The notes beneath the pieces were generated by a model. That model saw nothing but the letters and a program-made list of their open reading frames with translations, ran no database searches and was not told the DNA's origin. Positions 53,781 through 61,028 of a stretch of 64,000 nt of DNA are shown in pieces. The stretch spans positions 1 to 64,000 of the forward strand of contig PAPF01000013.1 of NCBI GenBank assembly GCA_002708825.1. The letters run 5' to 3'. A program made the position numbers and the translations under genes. Source of the stretch: Phyllobacteriaceae bacterium (GTDB taxonomy: Bacteria > Pseudomonadota > Alphaproteobacteria > Rhizobiales > Rhizobiaceae). Numbering within the stretch: the stretch's first letter is position 1; each line of letters begins with the position of its first letter.

Positions 53781-54404
53781 TCAGCGCCGGGCCAGGCCGT
53801 TGTAGATCGTGTCGAAATAGGCCGCGACGATATCGGCAGCGCGCATCTTTCCTTCCGGATTGTACCAGCGGTGCATCCAGTTGATGCCCGAAAGGATCAG
53901 CCGGCCCGTCATGGCCGGGTCGGTCTCGTTGAACTCGCCGCTCTCGATTCCCTCGCGGATCAGGTTGCGCAGGCGGTTCTCCAGTTCCTTGCGCTGCCGG
54001 ATGCGTGTTTCCATGCGCTTGCGGTCCGGATCGCTCCAGAAGGCCGCGCTGGAGGCAATCCAGGCCCAGCGATGCTCATCGAAGAAGGTCGCCATGGCAA
54101 CCATGAAGGCCTTGATCTTCTCGCCGGCCGTCCCCTCCTCTGGAATGCGCTGGTAGACGAATTCGTAGAGGTGCTGCGCCGAATTGTGGGCGATCAGCGC
54201 ATAGAGGTTATCCTTGCTGTCGAAGTGATGGTAGAGCAGCGCCTTGGAGATGCCGCAGGCATCGGAAATATCGCGCATCGAGGTACGCTCGAACCCCTTT
54301 TGCGCGAAGATGCGCGCGCCGGTGCGCAGGATCTCGCGGACACGGTCGCTCTGTCCCTCCTCGCCCGGATATGCCTCGCCCATCGGCCGCGCCGCATCCG
54401 CCAT
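53781..54404 (-). CDS. TetR family transcriptional regulator
   Basis: A 207-residue regulator. The N-terminal helix-turn-helix (about 24-65) shows ILRTGARIFAQKGFERTSMR and ISDACGISKALLYHHFDSKD, with recognition helix SKALLYHHF. The C-terminal ligand domain is helical with WAWIASSAAFW and NWMHRWYNPEG. The start at 54404 has GGAGAGGGG six bases upstream; an ATG at 54434 has none. Its promoter carries two imperfect copies of the operator recurring in the region (54431-54448, 54457-54470), so it is probably autoregulated and controls the ligase, crotonase, tctC and luciferase-like promoters. Ligand likely a pathway acyl-CoA or acid. Confidence 0.92.
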   Translation of the reverse strand: MADAARPMGEAYPGEEGQSDRVREILRTGARIFAQKGFERTSMRDISDACGISKALLYHHFDSKDNLYALIAHNSAQHLYEFVYQRIPEEGTAGEKIKAFMVAMATFFDEHRWAWIASSAAFWSDPDRKRMETRIRQRKELENRLRNLIREGIESGEFNETDPAMTGRLILSGINWMHRWYNPEGKMRAADIVAAYFDTIYNGLARR

Positions 54405-54430
54405 GTCAGTCCCCTCTCCGGCAATCGCCA

Positions 54431-54471
54431 TCATTTACCGGTCTATAGCGCCGGGCTGACCGCCGGGTCAA
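54431..54471 (-). promoter_or_regulatory. tetR promoter with two imperfect operators
   Basis: On the minus strand TTGACC (54471-54466) and TATAGA (54447-54442) are 18 bases apart, a good promoter for tetR. A TGACC-N4-GGTCA palindrome (54457-54470) overlaps the -35, and a site related to the consensus (ACCGGTC core, 54431-54448) overlaps the -10. This supports autoregulation. Confidence 0.6.
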
Positions 54472-55382
54472 GAAACCGCGCGAACCTTGCGGGCCCATGA
54501 CTCCGACACGAAGTCGAGATAGACGCGCAGCTTCAGCGGAATCTGGATTCCTTCAAGGAATGTCGCGTAGATGCCCTCCTCGAAAGTGGTGTTGGTGATC
54601 CTGTAATCCGGCAGCGCGCGCACGATCCGCCCGGCCGCCAGGTCGTCGGCCACGGTATAGTCGTCGAGCAGGGCCAGCCCCTGCCCCGCCTTCGCCGCCT
54701 CCAGAAGGACCTGGCCGTTGTTGGAGGCGAAATTGGCCGGCACCTGGATCTCTTCCACCGCCCTGTCCTTGCGGAACCGCCAGGTCACGGGATCGCCGTT
54801 GATCCAGTAGACGAGGCAGTTGTGGGCGCGGATGTCACCCGGTGCGGCGATTGGGGGCATGTCCGCCAGGTAGTCCGGAGAGGCCACGATGATGCGCTGG
54901 CTGAGGAAAAGGCGCTTTCGCATCAGCCCCGTTTCCTGCGGGGGCGCAATGCGGAAATCGAGGTCGTAACCGTCCTCGCGCAGACGCACCGGCTTCTCCG
55001 ACAGGTGCAGTTCCACCATCACGTCCGGATACTGCCGGGCAAATTCCACCTGCAACGGCGCCAGCACCGCCACGCCGAACATGGTGCGCGAATGGACCCG
55101 CAGCACGCCGGTGGGCACCTGCTGCATGGCGCTCATGCCGGCATCGGCGGCATCGACGGAGGCAAGGATCATTTCCGCCTGCCGCACATAAAGCTGTCCG
55201 GCTTCCGAAAGCACGAGATTGCGGGTCGAGCGGTGGACCAGCGTGACGCCGAGCCTGTCCTCCAGTTCCGCGATCTGGCGCGAGACGCTGGCGGGCGACA
55301 GGCCGAATTTCCGGCCTGTCTGGGAAAAGCTGCCCGTCTGCGCGGTTGCCACCAGCAAGGCCATTGCCCTGAGCTTGTCCAT
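54468..55382 (-). CDS. LysR-type transcriptional regulator
   Basis: A 304-residue LysR protein. Winged HTH at 1-60 (MDKLRAMALLVATAQTGSFS, then FGLSPASVSRQIAELEDRLG) and effector-binding domain from about 90. It is of the CrgA-like group with the TRSTRNLVLSEAG-type wing. Divergent from the luciferase-like monooxygenase operon (start 55492), it is the likely second regulator of that operon. Its 3' end overlaps the tetR promoter region by a few bases. Confidence 0.91.
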   Translation of the reverse strand: MDKLRAMALLVATAQTGSFSQTGRKFGLSPASVSRQIAELEDRLGVTLVHRSTRNLVLSEAGQLYVRQAEMILASVDAADAGMSAMQQVPTGVLRVHSRTMFGVAVLAPLQVEFARQYPDVMVELHLSEKPVRLREDGYDLDFRIAPPQETGLMRKRLFLSQRIIVASPDYLADMPPIAAPGDIRAHNCLVYWINGDPVTWRFRKDRAVEEIQVPANFASNNGQVLLEAAKAGQGLALLDDYTVADDLAAGRIVRALPDYRITNTTFEEGIYATFLEGIQIPLKLRVYLDFVSESWARKVRAVS

Positions 55383-55447
55383 CGCTCACCTTTGCATTTT
55401 CTGAAAAGCTGACACAAGGAATGCCGCTATTGTTATCACAAATGTAC

Positions 55448-55469
55448 TGACTTACCATCCGGTCAGTCA
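55448..55469 (+). promoter_or_regulatory. TetR-type operator with 4-base insertion
   Basis: The half-sites TGACTTACC and GGTCAGTCA are both perfect matches to those at the other boxes but are separated by ATCC, so the halves lie about a third of a helical turn further apart. It lies 23 bases upstream of the luciferase-like gene, between it and lysR. Confidence 0.55.
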
Positions 55470-55491
55470 GTCTTTTTTAGGGAGGAAGAAG

Positions 55492-56586
55492 ATGGAATTC
55501 GGCGTATTCCTTTTGGCACAGCAGCGCAGCTACGCGCAGTCGTCCCATGATGTCATCCGCGCCTCGATCGAGCAGACGGTCGTCGCCGAGCAGGCGGGCT
55601 TCGACGCAGCCTGGTATGCCGAGCACCATTTCAACAACTATTCGCTTTCGCCCTCTCCGCTGATGCTGTGCGCCCATGCGGCCGCGAAGACATCCCGCAT
55701 CCGCCTTGGCCCCGCCGTCTGCGTGCTGCCGCTCTACCAGGCGCCGCGTTTCCTGGCAGAGGTCGCGCTCGTCGACACGCTGTCGAACGGCCGCCTGGAA
55801 CTGGGCATTGGCTCCGGCTACCAGCAATTCGAGTTCGAGCGCTTCAACACCGACCTCTCCGAGGCAGGCAAGATGTTCCAGGAATACATGGACGTCATTC
55901 CGATGGCGCTCACGCAGAAGACGTTCGAGTATGAAGGCCGGTATCTGAAGATCCCGCAGACGTCGCTCAACGTGCAATGCGTGCAGGATCCCATGCCGCC
56001 GATCTGGGTGACGACCGGCAATCCGCTGGTGCGTGCCCGCGCCATGCGCGAGGGCTACAATCTCTTCATCACCGCGCTACTGGGCGGTCTCGATGCGATA
56101 CGCCTGCTGCGCTCGAGAATGGAGGAAGCCGCCGAAGCCGCCGGCACCAATGTCGACGACACCAAGTTCGGCTTCCTGCGCTGCGGTTTTGCCAGCGAGA
56201 ACAGGGCGGAGATCGACGCCTATCTCGACAGCGCCCGCTTTGCCCGCCGTCTTTCCGAGAGCCTGCGCGACCGTCGCCAGGAGACCGATGACGGCTACCT
56301 GATGCAGGAAGTGCCCCTCCAGCAGGAGATGACGCTCGACGAGATGCATGCCAACCTGCCGGTGGGCAGCGTCAACCAGGTCATCGACCGGATGCTGGAG
56401 GAGATCGAGATCCTCATGCCGCGCCACATCGCCCTGCAGACGCAGCTTGGCGATTGCGACCAGGCAACCATGCTGCGCCAGATCGAGGTCTGGGGCGACA
56501 AGATCATCCCGGCCATCCGCAAGGCACTCGGCAGCGATTCCGGCAACGATTCCGGCACCGGGGCCCGGCAATACGCGACGGCCTGA
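55492..56586 (+). CDS. Luciferase-like (LLM class) flavin-dependent monooxygenase
   Basis: A 364-residue TIM-barrel flavin enzyme of the bacterial luciferase/alkanal monooxygenase type. Opening MEFGVFLLAQQ, then FDAAWYAEHHFNNYSLSPSP with the paired histidines, ALVDTLSNGRLELGIGSGYQ, and WVTTGNPLVRARAMREGYN. Such enzymes use reduced FMN from a partner reductase to oxygenate aldehydes, ketones (type II Baeyer-Villiger) or other substrates. The reductase gene follows after a three-base gap. GGGAGGAAGAAG precedes the ATG. The promoter region carries a TetR-type operator. Confidence 0.92.
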   Translation: MEFGVFLLAQQRSYAQSSHDVIRASIEQTVVAEQAGFDAAWYAEHHFNNYSLSPSPLMLCAHAAAKTSRIRLGPAVCVLPLYQAPRFLAEVALVDTLSNGRLELGIGSGYQQFEFERFNTDLSEAGKMFQEYMDVIPMALTQKTFEYEGRYLKIPQTSLNVQCVQDPMPPIWVTTGNPLVRARAMREGYNLFITALLGGLDAIRLLRSRMEEAAEAAGTNVDDTKFGFLRCGFASENRAEIDAYLDSARFARRLSESLRDRRQETDDGYLMQEVPLQQEMTLDEMHANLPVGSVNQVIDRMLEEIEILMPRHIALQTQLGDCDQATMLRQIEVWGDKIIPAIRKALGSDSGNDSGTGARQYATA

Positions 56587-56589
56587 GCC

Positions 56590-57402
56590 ATGCGGATCGT
56601 CATCGCCCACTCCGGCCCGCCGCGTCTTGAAGATCCCTGCGACTTCACGCGTTTCTCCATCCTGATGGATGGCGGGTTCCGCAGCGCCCCCGGTGCCGCC
56701 CTGCGCGGCATCGGCCGGCTTTCCTGTGACGGTCATGCCTGGGTGCGCCCGGATTGCCTGCGCGCCCTCCTCCCGGTCGACCTTCCCGCCGACTGGGAAG
56801 CCGGCTTCGCCAGGATGACCGAATTCGCCCGTTCGCGCGGCTGGATCGGCGAAGGCGGCGCCATCCGCGCCCATATCGAGTTCCGCGAACGGCCAGAAGC
56901 TGTCTCCAACGATGCCTTCCGCAATGCCATGCGCAAGTTCGCTTCCGGTGTCTGCGTCGTTGCCGCCGGTGCCGGTGAGGAACGGCGCGGAATGACGGTA
57001 TCGGCCTTTTCCTCGGTCTCGGCGGAACCGCCGATGATCCTGGTCTGCATCAATACGGACTCGGCCAGCCACGATGCCATCGTCAATGCCGAGCGCTTTT
57101 CGGTCAACATTCTCGGCGAGGAGCAGGACGGTATCGCGCGCACCTTCGCCGGCATGAGCGGACTGAGCGGCGCCGGCCGTTTTGCCGACGGAAACTGGCA
57201 GGACAGCGGCGGTGTTCCGGCCCTGGCCGACGCCCTGCAAAGCGTCATCTGCCGTCCGGTCATCCGCGAACGCGCCGGATCGCACACCGTCCTGATCGGC
57301 CAGGTCGTCGCGGCCAGCCAGGCCCGCGAGGACGGGATGCCGCTCATCAATTACTGCGGCACGCTGCAGGGCCTCAAGGGCGGCCTCGAAAAGGCGGCCT
57401 GA
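56590..57402 (+). CDS. Flavin reductase with an unusual N-terminal extension
   Basis: A 270-residue protein. Residues about 106-265 are a flavin reductase domain (NDAFRNAMRKFASGVCVVAA, MTVSAFSSVSAEPPMILVCI, FSVNILGEEQDGIARTFAG), supplying reduced flavin to the luciferase-like enzyme encoded just upstream. Residues 1-105 precede this domain and are not part of ordinary reductases: RIVIAHSGPPRLEDPCDFTR ... LSCDGHAWVRPDCLRALLPV ... EFARSRGWIGEGGAIRAHIE. I do not recognise the extension; it looks globular. The two genes form an operon ending in a strong terminator. Confidence 0.88.
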   Translation: MRIVIAHSGPPRLEDPCDFTRFSILMDGGFRSAPGAALRGIGRLSCDGHAWVRPDCLRALLPVDLPADWEAGFARMTEFARSRGWIGEGGAIRAHIEFRERPEAVSNDAFRNAMRKFASGVCVVAAGAGEERRGMTVSAFSSVSAEPPMILVCINTDSASHDAIVNAERFSVNILGEEQDGIARTFAGMSGLSGAGRFADGNWQDSGGVPALADALQSVICRPVIRERAGSHTVLIGQVVAASQAREDGMPLINYCGTLQGLKGGLEKAA

Positions 57403-57426
57403 GCCGGCGAAACAGCCGGAAAGCAT

Positions 57427-57454
57427 GGCCCGGCGGCTCCCGCCGGGCCGTTTT
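57427..57454 (+). terminator. Rho-independent terminator after the flavin reductase
   Basis: Stem GGCCCGGCG (57427-57435) with CGCCGGGCC (57441-57449), five-base loop, followed by GTTTT. Confidence 0.85.
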
Positions 57455-57489
57455 CGCGCGCCGGAAAAATGTCATTGTGCGCGGTCGAA

Positions 57490-57510
57490 TTCACACATGT
57501 AAAACTGCGC
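57490..57510 (+). promoter_or_regulatory. Candidate operator upstream of the FMO gene
   Basis: TTCACACATGTAAAACTGCGC resembles the site at 60588-60607 (TTCACGGATGTGAATTGCGC) upstream of the Old Yellow Enzyme gene. The TTCAC-N4-GTRAA part is a near-palindrome. About 90-110 bases upstream of the FMO start. Confidence 0.5.
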
Positions 57511-57601
57511 TTCAGCGGGCTGACAGCGCTTGATGAAGCCAGGCTCTGCGCCTTTACTTGGCTCAATGAGACAGCAGTTTTGCTGAACCGGGAGGAAAGC
57601 C

Positions 57602-59254
57602 ATGAGCACGAACCAGGCGGCCGCAGATGCCGCGAACAAGGCCACACGCGTTGACGTTCTCGTCGTCGGCGCCGGTTTCGGCGGCATGTACGCCATCTAC
57701 AAGTTCCGCGGCATGGGCCTGAAGACGGTCGGCATCGAGGCCGGCGGCGATGTCGGCGGCGTGTGGTACTGGAACCGCTATCCGGGCGCGCGCTGCGACC
57801 TGATGAGCATCGACTACAGCTACGGCTTCTCCGACGAGATCCAGCAGGAATGGACCTGGTCTGAGCAGTTCGCCGCCCAGCCCGAGATCCTTGCCTATGC
57901 CAACTTCGTCGCCGACAGGCTGGACCTGCGCAAGGACTTCAAGTTCAACACCCGGGTCACCAGCGCGAAGTGGGACGAGGCGCAAAAGGTCTGGCGCGCG
58001 ACGACCGACGCCGGCGAGGTGCTCGAAGCGCGCTATTGCGTGATGGCCACGGGTCCGCTTTCGATCCCGAAGGACCCCGACATCCCCGGCATCGACAGGT
58101 TCAAGGGCGAATTGCTGCGCGCGCAGAAGTGGCCGCATGAACCGGTGAGCTATGCAGGCAAGCGCGTCGGCGTGATCGGCACCGGATCGACGGGCATCCA
58201 GATCATCCAGGAAATCGGCCCTCTGGCCGGCGAACTCTTCGTCTTCCAGCGCACGCCGAGCTTCACCCTGCCGATGCGCAATCATGACCTCGATCCGGAC
58301 TACGTGGCGGAAATGAAGCGCCATTACCCGGCCATCCGCGAAGCCTGCCGCAACAATCCGACCGGCGGCGCCCGGCCGGTTTCCACCCGCCCCTATTTCA
58401 GCCTGCCACCGGTCCAGCGCCGGCAGTTGATGGAACAGGCCTGGATCAATGGCGGGCATACCTTCCTCGGCATCTTCTCCGACCTGATGACCAATCCGGC
58501 CGCCAACGAGGAAGTCGCCGATTTCGTGCGCGAGAAGATCGGCGCGATCGTCAAGGACGAAAGGACGGCCGAGGCGCTCAAGCCGCGCGGCTATCCGATC
58601 TTCGCCCGCCGGCCCTGCCTCGACACCTCCTATTACGACACTTACAACCGCGAAAATGTCCACCTGATCGATTGCAAGAGCGACCCGATCGTCGAGATCA
58701 CCGAAAAGGGTGTGCGCACCCAATCCGGCGAAACCGAACTCGACATGCTGATCTTCGCCACCGGCTATGACGCGCTGACCGGCGCCCTGCTCGCTTTCGA
58801 CGTGACGGGACGTGACGGCATCTCGCTGAAGGACAAGTGGAAGGACGGCCCGGTGTCGCTCTTCGGCACCATGCTGACCGGCTTCCCGAACCTGTTTGCC
58901 GTCAGCGGCCCGAACGGTCCGGCGGCGCTGGCCAACCTGATCACCATAGCCGAGCACGATGTCGACTGGATCGCCGACATGATCACCCACATGGACAGCG
59001 CCGGCCTGAAATCGGTGGAACCGACACAGCAGGCCGAGGACGCCTGGATGAAACTGGTCGCCACGCTGGCCGAGCATTCCCTCATCCGCAAGGCCAACAC
59101 CTGGTGGGTGGGCGCTAATGTGAAGGGCAAGCCGCAAGGCCTGACCATGTTCATCGGCGGCTTCAACAAGTATCGCGAGCACTGCCAGAAGGCCCGCCTC
59201 GAAGGCTACAGGGACTTCGTCTTTGACAGGCAGCAGCAGACGGCGGCAGCCTGA
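57602..59254 (+). CDS. Flavin-containing monooxygenase, Baeyer-Villiger type I-like
   Basis: A 550-residue FAD/NADPH enzyme of the cyclohexanone monooxygenase family. First Rossmann motif VVGAGFGGMYAIYKFRGMG (about 20-38), ED-type strand TVGIEAGGDVGGVWYWNRYP, second Rossmann motif GVIGTGSTGIQ (about 189-199) and a C-terminal ATGYDALTGALLAFDVTG. The Baeyer-Villiger fingerprint FxGxxxHxxxWP is present as FKGELLRAQKWP, so the usual His is Arg. Length and remaining motifs fit type I BVMOs, which turn ketones into esters or lactones. The gene stands alone between two control regions; GGGAGG precedes the ATG. Substrate unknown. Confidence 0.88.
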   Translation: MSTNQAAADAANKATRVDVLVVGAGFGGMYAIYKFRGMGLKTVGIEAGGDVGGVWYWNRYPGARCDLMSIDYSYGFSDEIQQEWTWSEQFAAQPEILAYANFVADRLDLRKDFKFNTRVTSAKWDEAQKVWRATTDAGEVLEARYCVMATGPLSIPKDPDIPGIDRFKGELLRAQKWPHEPVSYAGKRVGVIGTGSTGIQIIQEIGPLAGELFVFQRTPSFTLPMRNHDLDPDYVAEMKRHYPAIREACRNNPTGGARPVSTRPYFSLPPVQRRQLMEQAWINGGHTFLGIFSDLMTNPAANEEVADFVREKIGAIVKDERTAEALKPRGYPIFARRPCLDTSYYDTYNRENVHLIDCKSDPIVEITEKGVRTQSGETELDMLIFATGYDALTGALLAFDVTGRDGISLKDKWKDGPVSLFGTMLTGFPNLFAVSGPNGPAALANLITIAEHDVDWIADMITHMDSAGLKSVEPTQQAEDAWMKLVATLAEHSLIRKANTWWVGANVKGKPQGLTMFIGGFNKYREHCQKARLEGYRDFVFDRQQQTAAA

Positions 59255-59278
59255 CGCACCAGGACTGTCGTCGATGAC

Positions 59279-59311
59279 GGGCCGCCCCCGGTTCAGCCGG
59301 TCAGGCGGCCC
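59279..59311. terminator. Hairpin between convergent FMO and OYE genes
   Basis: GGGCCGCC (59279-59286) pairs with GGCGGCCC (59304-59311); CCGG/CCGG inside extends it. It overlaps the last codons of the OYE gene and lacks a clear T-run, so its terminator role is tentative. Confidence 0.4.
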
Positions 59312-60498
59312 TTCTCATTCGCGCCGGGCCTGTCCCACCCGGAAGCGGACGGCCGGTCGGCCTGCGTGCCGCTTTCGGCCGGCTGGCTGTCGGGATGAAC
59401 GATCCGGTAGCCGGTCCAGTTGTTGGGCCGTGCCCTGAGATATTGCGGCGGATAGTCGATATCCGCACCCAGCGTCGCGGCGGCATGCCAGCCCCAGCGC
59501 GGATCGTCGAGCATGCCGCGCGCCAGCGCCACCATGTCGGCCTCGCCCTCCGCCACGATGGCCTCGGCTTGGTCCGGCTCGACGATGAAGCCGACGGCCA
59601 TGGTGGCAAGCCCCGTCTCCCGCTTCACCCGCGCCGCGAACGGCACCTGGTGCCCCGGCGTGGCCGGCGGGATGACGGCATCCGGGACGAGATTGCCCGC
59701 CGACATAACCGCATAGTCCACGCCTTCCGCCTGCAGCGCTTTCGCGAAGGCCAGCGCGTCGTCCAGCGTGGAGCCGTCCGGATGCCAGTCCGTGCTGTTG
59801 ATGCGCACGCCGAGCGCGAGCCGTCCACCGAGCGCATCCCGCACCGCACGGACAACCTCCAGCGGAAAGCGCATCCGGTTTTCCAGGCTGCCGCCATAGG
59901 CGTCGGTGCGCCGGTTGGTGAGCGGCGACAGGAAGCAGTGCAGGAGATAGCCATGGGCGGCATGCACCTCGACAAGGTCGAAACCGGCGCGCTCGGCGCG
60001 CCGCGCCGCATCGGCGAAGGCTTGCGCTATGGCCGCCATGCCTTCGGGCGTCAGTTCCTCCGGAACCGCCCACGTGTCGTTATAGGCGACGGCCGAGGGC
60101 GAGCAGGTGCGCCAGGCGCCCTCCTCCGGCGGCAGCGATTCGCCCTTCCAACGGTCACGGATCGAGCGGGCGGAGCCGCGCCGCCCCGCATGGCCGAGCT
60201 GGATGCCGATCCTCGCGTCCGACAGCTTGCGCGCCTCGCTGACGATGCCGGCCAGCGCGGCTTCCTGTGCATCGGAATGCAGGGCGAGACAGCCATGGGT
60301 GATCCGCCCGCGTGCCTCCACGGCGGTGGCTTCCAGGATGACGAGCCCCGCACCCGACATCATGAGATTGCCGGCATGGATGAGATGCCACGGCTGCGCC
60401 ACACCCTCCACCGCGCTGTACTGGCACATGGGCGAGACGACGATGCGGTTGCCAAGGTCCAGCGGACCCAGTCGGAACGGGGAAAACAGCGCGCTCAT
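59293..60498 (-). CDS. Old Yellow Enzyme family ene-reductase (YqjM/NamA type)
   Basis: A 401-residue FMN-dependent reductase of activated C=C bonds. The opening LFSPFRLGPLDLGNRIVVSP, MCQYSAVEG with the YqjM-type Cys, the HIS pair in EVHAAHGYLLHCFLSPLTN, NRRTDAYGGSLENRMRFPLE and VALARGMLDDPRWGWHAA are classic. It is about 50 residues longer than YqjM, with a polar, Pro/Ser-rich tail from about 355 on. The ATG at 60498 follows GGGAGG. It converges on the FMO gene and shares a candidate operator with it, so the two probably act in one route, the OYE reducing an enone before or after ring oxygenation. Confidence 0.92.
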   Translation of the reverse strand: MSALFSPFRLGPLDLGNRIVVSPMCQYSAVEGVAQPWHLIHAGNLMMSGAGLVILEATAVEARGRITHGCLALHSDAQEAALAGIVSEARKLSDARIGIQLGHAGRRGSARSIRDRWKGESLPPEEGAWRTCSPSAVAYNDTWAVPEELTPEGMAAIAQAFADAARRAERAGFDLVEVHAAHGYLLHCFLSPLTNRRTDAYGGSLENRMRFPLEVVRAVRDALGGRLALGVRINSTDWHPDGSTLDDALAFAKALQAEGVDYAVMSAGNLVPDAVIPPATPGHQVPFAARVKRETGLATMAVGFIVEPDQAEAIVAEGEADMVALARGMLDDPRWGWHAAATLGADIDYPPQYLRARPNNWTGYRIVHPDSQPAESGTQADRPSASGWDRPGANEKGRLTG

Positions 60499-60587
60499 GA
60501 TAGCCCTCCCGGCATTTGTGGCCTGTCGGAGCATCTTGGCCGAAGCGGCGGGGCATTGCGAACCCGCCACCGGTCTGCACGGTGAAC

Positions 60588-60607
60588 TTCACGGATGTGA
60601 ATTGCGC
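60588..60607. promoter_or_regulatory. Candidate operator upstream of the OYE gene
   Basis: TTCACGGATGTGAA (60588-60601) is a perfect inverted repeat TTCAC-N4-GTGAA, followed by TTGCGC; the site at 57490-57510 upstream of the FMO gene is closely related. It lies 90 bases upstream of the OYE start. Confidence 0.5.
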
Positions 60608-60632
60608 CGGGACGGATCAGGGCGCGCGCGCC

Positions 60633-60947
60633 TCAGACGCCTTCGATGGCGGTGAACCCCTCGAACTGCGGCGGCCCCTTGTACATCACCTTGTGCTGAC
60701 CGGCATTCCTGTGGGCATTGCGGAAGTTCTCCGATTTCGTCCAGGCAAGGAAATCCGCCTCGCTCTTCCAGATCGTGTGGGACGCGTAGAGGCGATAGCC
60801 CTCCGCTTCGTTTTCCGGGCCGCGCAAGAGGTTGAAATCGACGAACCCGTCCATCTCGTGCAGCGTGGACTTGCGGTTCTTCCAGATGGCCTCGAAGGCA
60901 TCCTCTGAACCCTTTTCGACCTTGAACCGGTTCATGGCTATGAACAT
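60633..60947 (-). CDS. ABM-domain heme-degrading monooxygenase (HmuQ/BhuQ-like)
   Basis: A 104-residue ferredoxin-like-fold protein of the antibiotic-biosynthesis-monooxygenase superfamily. MFIAMNRFKVEKGSEDAFEA, the Asn of the first strand, GFVDFNLLRGPE and the YASHTIWKSEADFLAWTKSE stretch with its Trp and His resemble IsdG-type heme oxygenases of Rhizobiales (HmuQ/BhuQ). Such enzymes open heme to release iron. The neighbouring TonB-ExbB-ExbD genes support an iron/heme role; on the other hand it also lies beside the OYE/FMO pair, where an ABM monooxygenase would not be out of place. Confidence 0.8.
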   Translation of the reverse strand: MFIAMNRFKVEKGSEDAFEAIWKNRKSTLHEMDGFVDFNLLRGPENEAEGYRLYASHTIWKSEADFLAWTKSENFRNAHRNAGQHKVMYKGPPQFEGFTAIEGV

Positions 60948-61028
60948 GGGGTTGTTTCTCCTTTCAAGTGAACTGCGTGCCGCGATGGCGGCGGGGATCG
61001 TTCGATGGCCTCATCTGTATCATGCCCC

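Noticed and set aside
54434-54434. ATG at 54434 as the start of tetR
   Set aside because: It lacks a ribosome-binding site and lies in the promoter/operator region; ATG at 54404 has GGAGAGGGG at proper spacing.
60962-60979. A third full copy of the TTCAC-N4-GTGAA site at the ABM gene
   Set aside because: Only the GTGAACTGCG half is recognisable and it adjoins the ribosome-binding region, so it is too weak to list as an operator.
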